Below the pieces are notes generated by a model. That model saw only the letters and a program-made list of their open reading frames with translations. It ran no database searches and had not been told where the DNA came from. The position numbers and the translations under genes were made by a program. Shown here piece by piece: positions 1 to 4,872 of a DNA stretch of 6,361 nucleotides. The stretch's first letter is position 1. Every line of letters begins with the position of its first letter. This stretch comes from DASRBO01 sp035653595 (GTDB lineage Bacteria; Actinomycetota; Acidimicrobiia; Acidimicrobiales; JAJPHE01). The DNA lies in the NCBI GenBank assembly GCA_035653595.1, contig DASRBO010000110.1, positions 1 to 6,361 on the forward strand, in the 5' to 3' direction.

Positions 1-351
1 CGAGCTGGACAGGGCCACCGAGCCCGACGAGGCGGTCCAGGTGCCGGTGTAGGTGAGCGGTGAGATCGCCACGGTGCCGTTCCAGCCGAGGCCCAGGCCG
101 GTGTCGTCGGCCCACTGGGCCGAGGGCAGGGCGCCGGTGGCGGTCCCGCCGATGCTGGGGGCCAGGGCGGTCATGGTGCCGACCGAGCCGACCGAAAGCG
201 AGCCGCCCACGATGGCCGCCGAGGTGTTGCCGGTGGCCGAGGTGCCGGCCCAGGCCGCCGTCTGCTGACCGACGCCGACCGCTGCCAGAGCGCCGGCACC
301 GGCCACCGCGGCCACGATCTTCAACCGCCTCCTACCGCCCCCCGAGTTCAT
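1..351 (-). CDS. Secreted WxL-like surface protein, N-terminal part (partial)
   Basis: Reading the minus strand from the ATG at 351 gives 117 codons without a stop, running off the left edge. The protein opens with a signal peptide: a basic stretch GRRRLK (residues 6-11), a hydrophobic Ala/Val/Gly core (12-28) and a likely signal peptidase site AWA|G after residue 35. The paired arginines followed by LK faintly resemble a Tat signal, but the motif is not complete. The mature part is rich in Gly, Ser, Thr and Ala, and contains WADDTGLGLGWNGTVAIS (about residues 82-99), which resembles the D-x-x-G-x-GW-x-V segment of WxL-type surface proteins. WxL proteins attach non-covalently to cell walls in Firmicutes, and similar domains are annotated in secreted actinobacterial proteins. 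A GGAGGAG Shine-Dalgarno lies 9 nt before the ATG, which supports this start. The family call rests on one motif and is tentative. Secretion is much better supported. Its role is unknown. Confidence 0.72.
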   Translation of the reverse strand, partial: MNSGGGRRRLKIVAAVAGAGALAAVGVGQQTAAWAGTSATGNTSAAIVGGSLSVGSVGTMTALAPSIGGTATGALPSAQWADDTGLGLGWNGTVAISPLTYTGTWTASSGSVALSSS

Positions 352-360
352 CAGCGACTT

Positions 361-367
361 CTCCTCC
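361..367 (-). promoter_or_regulatory. Shine-Dalgarno site of the secreted protein gene
   Basis: The minus strand reads GGAGGAG here, 9 nt before the ATG at 351. This is a near-ideal ribosome binding site and fixes the start of an ORF that is open at the window edge. Confidence 0.75.
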
Positions 368-506
368 ACTGTCCGAGCGCCACTCTCCGAGGCGCATGAG
401 GAAGTTTCGGTGGGGGTGACGTTTCACTCCATAGCCCTACCGGGCCATTTACTCCACGTCAGGACTGACTAGGACCCGGCCAGATCCGGCCCCGACGGGG
501 GGCCAC

Positions 507-512
507 TACCCT
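507..512 (+). promoter_or_regulatory. Possible -10 element of pcnA
   Basis: TACCCT fits the actinobacterial TAnnnT -10 pattern and lies 10 nt before the pcnA ATG at 523. Transcription would begin about 3 nt before the start codon, giving a nearly leaderless mRNA. This agrees with the lack of a Shine-Dalgarno before that ATG. No good -35 hexamer is visible about 17 bp upstream. Confidence 0.45.
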
Positions 513-522
513 CGGATCACCG

Positions 523-1899
523 ATGGTTCCCGACCGCTTCCGCGCCCTGGTGGCCGAAACCTCCGACGTCGCCGGGCGCTTCGCCGCCGCCGGTCACTCG
601 CTGTATCTGGTCGGCGGGGTGGTGCGCGACGCCATGGTGGACCGCCTCAGTCCCCAGCGCGATCTGGACTTCACCACCGACGCCACCCCCGACCAGACCC
701 AGCGCATCCTCGAGGGGTGGGCCGACACCGTGTGGCTCCAGGGAAAGCGCTTCGGCACCATCGGCGCCCGCAAGGGCGGGCGCACCTTCGAGGTCACCAC
801 CCACCGGGCCGAGGCCTACAACCCGGAGTCCCGCCGCCCTGATGTGGCCTTCTCCCGCTCGGTCGAGGCGGACCTGTCGCGGCGGGACTTCACCGTCAAC
901 GCCATGGCCCTCCGGCTGTCGGATCTGTCCCTGGTGGATCCGTTCGGGGGCCTGGCCGACCTGGCCGCCCATCGCCTGCGGACGCCGCTGGAGCCCTCGG
1001 AGTCCTTCGGCGACGATCCCCTCCGCATGCTGCGGGCGGCCCGGTTCATGGCGGGCTACCACCTCGAGCCGGAGCCGGGCCTGGTCGAGGCGGTCACCAC
1101 CATGCGGTCCCGCCTCGAGATCGTGTCGGCCGAGCGGATCCGCGACGAGCTGGACAAACTGCTCGTGGTCGACTCGCCGGCGGACGGGCTGTGGTTCCTC
1201 GTGCGCACCGGGCTGGCCGAGGAGTTCCTGCCCGAGCTTCCGATGCTGGCCCTCGAGCAGGACCCCATCCACCGCCACAAGGACGTGCTCGCCCACACCA
1301 TCGCCGTCGTCGAGAAGGCCAGTCCCGACCGCATCCTGCGGCTGGCGGCGCTGTTCCACGACATCGGCAAGCCGAAGACCCGCTCGATCGGCCCCGAGGG
1401 GGTCAGCTTCCACCACCACGAGGTCGTGGGGGCCCGCATGACCAGGGAGCGGATGAAGGCGCTGCGCTATCCCACCGAGGACACCGAGGCCGTCACCGAG
1501 CTGGTGGCCCTGCACCTTCGCTTCCACACCTACCGGCTGGGCTGGACCGACCGGGCGGTCCGCCGTTACGTGAGGGACGCCGGCCCGCTGCTGGACCGGC
1601 TCAACGAGCTGACCCGCTGCGACTGCACCACCCGCAACGAGGCGAAGGCCCGGACCCTGGCCAGGCGCATGGACGAGCTGGAGCGGCGCATCGACGAGCT
1701 GCGCCAGCAGGAGGAGCTCGACGCCATCCGCCCCGACCTCGACGGGCGCCAGGTCATGGAGATCCTGGACCTCAAGCCCGGTCCCGCCGTGGGCAAGGCG
1801 CTGGCGTTCCTCCTGGAGCTGCGCCTCGACGAGGGTCCCCTCGGCGAGGAGGAGGCGACCCGCCGCCTGCTCGAGTGGTGGAGCAGCTCGGGGGGCTAG
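523..1899 (+). CDS. pcnA: CCA tRNA nucleotidyltransferase (class II, actinobacterial type)
   Basis: The 458-residue protein should add or repair the 3'-terminal CCA of tRNAs in the cytoplasm, using CTP and ATP. The nucleotidyltransferase head has LVGGVVRD (29-36), the metal-binding pair in RDLDF (D47, D49), and the DLSRRDFTVNAMA segment (117-129) that belongs to the nucleotide-recognition part of the family. DDPLRMLRAARF (164-175) marks the RNA-binding neck. An HD domain follows: HRH at 250-252, FHDIGKPKT with H279-D280, and an HHH at 297-299. This HD domain is usual in bacterial members, including the actinobacterial group. The C-terminal CDCTTRN segment and a charged helical region complete the usual architecture. 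The length is close to that of known actinobacterial enzymes. The ATG at 523 leaves the usual short lead before the GG motif. There is no Shine-Dalgarno, so leaderless start is likely. The gene ends tail to tail with the methyltransferase gene, sharing a CTAG. Poly(A) polymerases are related, but the actinobacterial-type sequence favours the CCA-adding role. Confidence 0.95.
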   Translation: MVPDRFRALVAETSDVAGRFAAAGHSLYLVGGVVRDAMVDRLSPQRDLDFTTDATPDQTQRILEGWADTVWLQGKRFGTIGARKGGRTFEVTTHRAEAYNPESRRPDVAFSRSVEADLSRRDFTVNAMALRLSDLSLVDPFGGLADLAAHRLRTPLEPSESFGDDPLRMLRAARFMAGYHLEPEPGLVEAVTTMRSRLEIVSAERIRDELDKLLVVDSPADGLWFLVRTGLAEEFLPELPMLALEQDPIHRHKDVLAHTIAVVEKASPDRILRLAALFHDIGKPKTRSIGPEGVSFHHHEVVGARMTRERMKALRYPTEDTEAVTELVALHLRFHTYRLGWTDRAVRRYVRDAGPLLDRLNELTRCDCTTRNEAKARTLARRMDELERRIDELRQQEELDAIRPDLDGRQVMEILDLKPGPAVGKALAFLLELRLDEGPLGEEEATRRLLEWWSSSGG

Positions 1900-2633
1900 T
1901 GCCCTTCCTTGCGGGCCCGGATGATCAGGGTTCGCGGCACGTACCGGAAGGTGTCCCGCCAGTCGCGGCTGCGGGGCCCGTTGTGCACGGGCTCCGGCTC
2001 CAGCATGGCGTCGACCCGGTAGCTGGCCCTCAGCAGCCCGGTGTAGATGTCCTCGATGGTGTGGTGGTAGTCGGTGAACGGGACCCCGCTCCACTCGTAG
2101 TCGATGGGGGAGTGGTCGAAGTACGAGCGGCGGACCAGCAGCGGCTCGTCGGAGTCGTCGTCGATCATGTCGTAGGCGGGATGGGGCAGGCTGAAGACCA
2201 GCGGGGCACCCACCTTGAGCACCCGGTGGACCTGACGGAACACCCGGCCCAGGTCCTCGACGTAGCCGAAGGTGTAGGCCGAGAAGGCCAGGTCGATGGA
2301 GTCGGCCCTCAGGAAGGCGAGGTCGGCCAGGTCACCCTGGCGCAGCTCGACCCGGACCCCCTCCCGCTCGACCAGCCGACGGGCGAAGGCCAGCTGCTCG
2401 GCCGAGAAGTCCACCCCGATTGCCGTGGCCCCCTGCTTGGCGAAGGCGATCGAGCACTGGGCTCCCCCGCAGCCCAGCTCGAGGACCCGCTTGCCCTTGA
2501 GGTCGCCGAGCAGGCGCAACTCGGCCTCGGTGGGGATGTCTGGCCCGTAGTGGGCCACGTCGGTGGAGAGCTGGGTGGAGGCCTGGTAGGCGGCGGCGTG
2601 CCTGTCCCAGGCGGCAGCGTTGTCGGTCGGCAT
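1896..2633 (-). CDS. Class I SAM-dependent methyltransferase
   Basis: The 245-residue protein has the Rossmann fold of SAM-dependent methyltransferases: motif I VLELGCGGAQCSIA (50-63), the acidic ribose-binding end of strand 2 in GVDFS (D74), the motif around RQGDLADLAF, and the motif LAFSAYTFGYVEDLGRVFRQ before VHRVLKVGAPLVFSLPHP. These support a soluble methyltransferase of the UbiE/SmtA-like group. The substrate cannot be read from the sequence. The ATG at 2633 is chosen because homology-like sequence (MPTDNAAAWDRHAAAY) begins there. The same frame stays open further upstream, but only through a low-complexity, Arg/Gly-rich antisense shadow of ino1. The start lies 5 bp after the ino1 stop. 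The only ribosome-binding hint is GAGG with 3-nt spacing, so translational coupling to ino1 is likely. As last gene of a padR-ino1 operon it may act on an inositol-derived or envelope compound, but this is inference from position only. Its stop codon overlaps that of pcnA. Confidence 0.9.
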   Translation of the reverse strand: MPTDNAAAWDRHAAAYQASTQLSTDVAHYGPDIPTEAELRLLGDLKGKRVLELGCGGAQCSIAFAKQGATAIGVDFSAEQLAFARRLVEREGVRVELRQGDLADLAFLRADSIDLAFSAYTFGYVEDLGRVFRQVHRVLKVGAPLVFSLPHPAYDMIDDDSDEPLLVRRSYFDHSPIDYEWSGVPFTDYHHTIEDIYTGLLRASYRVDAMLEPEPVHNGPRSRDWRDTFRYVPRTLIIRARKEGH

Positions 2634-2638
2634 GGGCC

Positions 2639-3715
2639 TCAGTCTGTGCCGGTGGCGAACTCCTCGACCATACGGCGGGCTTCCTCGTCGCGATACTGCA
2701 CCGGGGGCGACTTCATGAAGTAGGCCGACGGGCCCAGCAGCGGGCCGCCGATCCCGCGGTCGAGGGCGACCTTGGCGCAGCGGACGGCGTCGATGATGAC
2801 CCCGGCCGAGTTGGGCGAGTCCCAAACCTCCAGCTTGAGCTCCACGTTCAGCGGCACATCGCCGAAGTTGCGGCCCTCGAGGCGGATGTATGCCCACTTG
2901 CGGTCCTCCAGCCATGACACGTGGTCGGACGGGCCGATGTGGACGTCCTCGGCGGAGATCCCGTTGTCGATCTGGGAGGTGACGGCCTGGGTCTTGGAGA
3001 TCTTCTTGGACTCCAGCCGCTCGCGCTCGAGCATGTTCTTGAAGTCCATGTTCCCGCCCACGTTGAGCTGGTAGGTCCGGTCCAGCACCATGCCCCGGTC
3101 CTCGAACAGGCGGGCCAGCAGCCGGTGCACAATGGTGGCGCCCACCTGGCTCTTGATGTCGTCACCGACGATCGGGACGCCGGCGTTGGCGAACCTGGCC
3201 GCCCACTCCGGGTCGCTGGCGATGAAGACCGGAATGGCGTTCACGAATGCCACCCCGGCGTCGAGGCAGGCCTGGGCGTAGTGGCGCTGGGCCTGCTCCG
3301 AGCCCACGGGCAGGTAGGCGACCAGCACGTCGACCTTGGCCTGGCGCAGGGCCTCGGCCACGTCGACCGGGTCGGCCGGCGACTCCTCGACCGTGTCGCG
3401 GTAGTACTTCCCGAGGCCGTCGAGGGTGGGGCCCCGCAGCACGGTCACGCCCAGGTGGTCCACCGGGGCGAAGCGGATGGTGTTGTTCTGGCCGGCGAAG
3501 ATGGCCTTGGACAGGTCGACCCCGACCTTGTCGGCGTCGACGTCGAAGGCGGCGACGACCTCCACGTCCCCGACGTGATATCCGCCCAGGACCACGTGCA
3601 TCAGGCCCGGGACCCGGTCCTCGGGGTCGGCGGCGCGGTAGTAGGAGATGCCCTGCACCAGCGAGCTGGCGCAGTTGCCGACGCCGGCGATGGCCAGGCG
3701 GATCTTGTTGGTCAT
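2639..3715 (-). CDS. ino1: Inositol-3-phosphate synthase (EC 5.5.1.4)
   Basis: The 358-residue enzyme converts D-glucose 6-phosphate to 1D-myo-inositol 3-phosphate with bound NAD+, the first committed step of inositol synthesis. In actinobacteria this feeds phosphatidylinositol lipids and, in many lineages, mycothiol. The NAD-binding glycine-rich start IAGVGNCASSLVQG lies at 9-22. Other family hallmarks are the asparagine-rich GQNNTI segment, VGDDIKSQVGATIVHR, GGNMDFKNM (220-228), SKKISKTQAV (lysines 237, 238, 241) and SDHVSWLEDRKWAYIRLEG. The C-terminal part ends with LGPSAYFMKSPPVQY. The protein matches the short prokaryotic/archaeal form, near the roughly 367 residues of M. tuberculosis Ino1, and not the longer eukaryotic form. 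The ATG overlaps the padR stop as ATGA, and a GGAGGG lies upstream, so it is co-transcribed and probably translationally coupled. Expression is likely under PadR control via the operator at 4368-4392. Confidence 0.97.
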   Translation of the reverse strand: MTNKIRLAIAGVGNCASSLVQGISYYRAADPEDRVPGLMHVVLGGYHVGDVEVVAAFDVDADKVGVDLSKAIFAGQNNTIRFAPVDHLGVTVLRGPTLDGLGKYYRDTVEESPADPVDVAEALRQAKVDVLVAYLPVGSEQAQRHYAQACLDAGVAFVNAIPVFIASDPEWAARFANAGVPIVGDDIKSQVGATIVHRLLARLFEDRGMVLDRTYQLNVGGNMDFKNMLERERLESKKISKTQAVTSQIDNGISAEDVHIGPSDHVSWLEDRKWAYIRLEGRNFGDVPLNVELKLEVWDSPNSAGVIIDAVRCAKVALDRGIGGPLLGPSAYFMKSPPVQYRDEEARRMVEEFATGTD

Positions 3716-4350
3716 TGGTCTATGCCCTCCAGTTGGGACGAGGACCGCTCCGCCTCGATGAGGCGGTCGATCCAGGAGATGTCGCGCTCGGTGGCCTCGG
3801 TCGAGTGCTCGGCGAGGGACCGGGCGTAGGTGTCGAGCCGCTCGCGGCCGGTGCGCACGGCCGCCCTGGCCCGGGCCAGCCGCTCGACGAGCTGGGCCCG
3901 GCGGCGCTCGAGCAGGCCGAGCCGCTCGTCGGCGGCCAGGTGCCGGGCGAAGGCCAGGCGCAGGTTGAAGGCGCGGTCGTCGTCGCCCCCACCGGTGTCG
4001 GCGGCCAGGAGCTTCTCGAACAGGGCCTCGCCGGACGGGGTAATCCGGTAGACCTTGCGGCCCCGGACCCCCCGGCTGTCGCGGCTCACCGCCCGCCGGG
4101 CCCGGAAGGCGGCCAGCTCGCCGGCCAGCGAGCCGGTGGTGGGTATGGGGGCCGACGGAGCGGGCCGGTCGCCCTCGTCGCCGGCGTCGGCTGCCTCGAC
4201 CGCGCCCGTCTTCTCCAGCCTGCGCAGGGCCGGGTACAGCGATCCGAAGGACACCCGCGACAGCCCGAAGGTGTCGGCCAGGCGCTTCTTGAGCTCGTAG
4301 CCGTGCAGCTCCTGCTCCTTGAGCAGCCCGAGGATCGCCAGCTCCAGCAC
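3712..4350 (-). CDS. PadR-family transcriptional regulator
   Basis: The 212-residue protein begins MLELAILGLLKEQELHGYELKKRL, the standard opening of the PadR winged helix, followed by FGSLYPALRRLEKTGAVEA (35-53, recognition helix region) and the wing strand GRKVYRITPSGEALFEKLL starting near residue 97. Between these, residues 53-97 form an Ala/Pro/Gly/Arg-rich insert far longer than the usual short wing loop. The C-terminal part (about 125-212) is long and helical, rich in Arg/Glu (LGLLERRRAQLVERLARAR), ending in ERDISWIDRLIEAERSSS; this should form the dimerisation domain. It resembles the M. tuberculosis Rv0047c type. A GTG at 4350 is chosen as start because the conserved MLELAILGLL begins there and a -10 element sits 6 nt upstream. 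An in-frame ATG at 4389 would put the operator inside the gene. As first gene before ino1 it probably autoregulates the operon. Its effector is unknown. Confidence 0.92.
   Translation of the reverse strand: MLELAILGLLKEQELHGYELKKRLADTFGLSRVSFGSLYPALRRLEKTGAVEAADAGDEGDRPAPSAPIPTTGSLAGELAAFRARRAVSRDSRGVRGRKVYRITPSGEALFEKLLAADTGGGDDDRAFNLRLAFARHLAADERLGLLERRRAQLVERLARARAAVRTGRERLDTYARSLAEHSTEATERDISWIDRLIEAERSSSQLEGIDQ
3725..3730 (-). promoter_or_regulatory. Shine-Dalgarno site of ino1, inside the end of padR
   Basis: The minus strand reads GGAGGG within the last codons of padR. Its GGAGG core is 10 nt before the ino1 ATG at 3715. Together with the ATGA stop/start overlap it supports both the ino1 start and coupling to padR. 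Confidence 0.7.
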
Positions 4351-4356
4351 GAGGTC

Positions 4357-4362
4357 AATGTA
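4357..4362 (-). promoter_or_regulatory. Probable -10 element of the padR-ino1-methyltransferase operon
   Basis: The minus strand reads TACATT (TAnnnT), followed by 6 nt and then the GTG at 4350. Transcription starting about 7 nt downstream would fall on the G of the start codon, so the message is probably leaderless. This agrees with the absence of a Shine-Dalgarno. The -35 position (about 4380-4385) would lie in the centre of the 25-bp palindrome. Confidence 0.6.
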
Positions 4363-4367
4363 GCACG

Positions 4368-4392
4368 CCGATATATCGGTCCGATACATCGG
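4368..4392. promoter_or_regulatory. Tandem-palindrome operator, probably bound by the PadR protein
   Basis: Two 12-bp units, CCGATATATCGG (4368-4379) and CCGATACATCGG (4381-4392), are separated by a single T. The first unit is a perfect palindrome and the second has one mismatched central pair. Together they form a 25-bp dyad centred on 4380 with 11 of 12 pairs matched. The AT-containing core stands out in this GC-rich setting. It lies 17 bp upstream of the padR start and over the expected -35 box, so a bound repressor would block that promoter. PadR proteins usually bind such dyads near their own genes. The assignment to this PadR is inference from position. Confidence 0.8.
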
Positions 4393-4438
4393 ATCGCACA
4401 CCGGTGTTGCATGTGCCCTCTCGACCCGGTGGAGCAAA

Positions 4439-4463
4439 GGCGCCGACCTGTAGCCTCGGCGCC
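4439..4463. promoter_or_regulatory. Perfect inverted repeat around the DUF5318 gene promoter
   Basis: GGCGCCGA (4439-4446) and TCGGCGCC (4456-4463) are exact reverse complements separated by 9 nt. The spacer contains most of the predicted -10 hexamer TAGCCT, and the right arm ends 1 nt before the GTG start. If transcription starts at the GTG it cannot be an RNA hairpin, so it would be a DNA operator. If transcription starts further upstream, it would be a hairpin just before the start codon. Confidence 0.55.
4451..4456 (+). promoter_or_regulatory. Probable -10 element of the DUF5318-ponA unit
   Basis: TAGCCT matches the TAnnnT actinobacterial -10 pattern and ends 8 nt before the GTG at 4465. 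Transcription would begin at or just before that codon, so translation is likely leaderless. This favours GTG 4465 over the ATG at 4474. No clear -35 hexamer is seen. Confidence 0.55.
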
Positions 4464-4464
4464 C

Positions 4465-4872
4465 GTGCGGCTCATGCCCCAGACCTTGCTCGGCGCCACC
4501 GGGGCGCCGCCCACCGGCCAGGTCGACTTCCGCCTGGCCCGCAACGCTCTGGTCAGCGAGTTCCGCAAGGGCCGGGTCTCCCGCGACGAGGTCTGCTACG
4601 CCCATCCCGAGCTGATGCGGGCCGCCCGCAACGTCGGCGAGACCACCGACGAGCCCTGCCCCATATGCGAGCAGGTCGAGGTGGTGCTGGTGAGCTACGT
4701 GTTCGGCCCAGGCCTGCCGGCGAGCGGTCAGTGCGTCACGTCCTCCGACGAGCTCGGCCGTCTGTCCCGCCGGGCGCGCGAGCTCGCCTGCTACGTAGTG
4801 GAGGTCTGCCCGGAGTGCGCCTGGAATCACCTCGCCCGGACCTTTCCGGTCGGCCGGCGCCATCGGGGCTGA
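4465..4872 (+). CDS. DUF5318 small zinc-ribbon-like protein (Rv0049 type)
   Basis: The 135-residue protein, read from the GTG at 4465, is of unknown function. It has two cysteine pairs, CPIC (C65, C68) and CPEC (C115, C118), spaced as in a zinc ribbon. Between them are VLVSYVFG and a helical segment with ELACYVVEVC. After the second pair comes the conserved AWNHL. The segment before the first pair (VDFRLARNALVSEFRKGRVS and EVCYAHPELMRAA) also matches my memory of the mycobacterial Rv0049/DUF5318 family. No signal peptide or membrane segment is visible, so it is probably cytoplasmic. It sits directly upstream of a class A penicillin-binding protein, as Rv0049 does before ponA1, which hints at a link to cell wall synthesis without proving one. 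The ATG at 4474 is an alternative start, but the -10 spacing favours the GTG. The end of this gene holds the ribosome binding site and likely start of ponA. Confidence 0.88.
   Translation: MRLMPQTLLGATGAPPTGQVDFRLARNALVSEFRKGRVSRDEVCYAHPELMRAARNVGETTDEPCPICEQVEVVLVSYVFGPGLPASGQCVTSSDELGRLSRRARELACYVVEVCPECAWNHLARTFPVGRRHRG
4800..4804 (+). promoter_or_regulatory. Shine-Dalgarno site supporting an internal ponA start
   Basis: GGAGG lies 10 nt before the GTG at 4815, inside the codons for VVEVC of the DUF5318 protein. The same spacing is seen for ino1. It supports the early ponA start, although the bases are also constrained by the protein they encode. Confidence 0.5.

Larger units (their letters stand above)
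352..522. promoter_or_regulatory. Divergent intergenic region between the secreted protein gene and pcnA
   Basis: These 171 bp separate two genes that diverge, so they should hold promoters for both. Part of it is lower in GC than the genes around it. On the minus strand, TGGAGTGAAA (422-431) and TGGAGTAAA (448-456) form an imperfect direct repeat whose copies are about 25 bp apart. Between them is a weak dyad, GCCC-TACC-GGGC (434-445). Just beyond is GTCAG-GA-CTGAC (458-469), a 5-bp inverted repeat. I see no convincing -35/-10 pair for the minus-strand gene. Short ORFs crossing this area look like shadows. Confidence 0.5.

Noticed and set aside
60..419. Arg/Pro-rich plus-strand open frames opposite the secreted protein gene
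   Set aside because: Shadow frames; the minus strand has a good ribosome binding site, signal peptide and sensible composition.
1893..1904. GGGC-TAGT-GCCC as a terminator hairpin between the convergent genes
   Set aside because: Only a 4-bp stem without a following T-run on either strand; too weak to call.
517..2094. Long minus-strand open frame of 525 codons opposite pcnA
   Set aside because: It is a low-complexity Gly/Pro/Arg/His-rich translation with no recognisable motif, directly antisense to a gene with full catalytic motifs. High GC keeps such frames open.
1191..2723. Plus-strand open frame of 510 codons across the pcnA end and opposite the methyltransferase gene
   Set aside because: It covers two real genes in other frames and its composition is that of a GC-rich shadow. 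Its parts match no family.
2921..3829. Plus-strand open frame of 302 codons opposite ino1
   Set aside because: Repetitive Val/Gly/Asp/His-rich antisense of a strongly conserved enzyme gene.
4348..4389. ATG at 4389 as the padR start
   Set aside because: It would add 13 residues not typical of PadR proteins and put the operator in the coding region. The GTG at 4350 begins the conserved MLELAILGLL.
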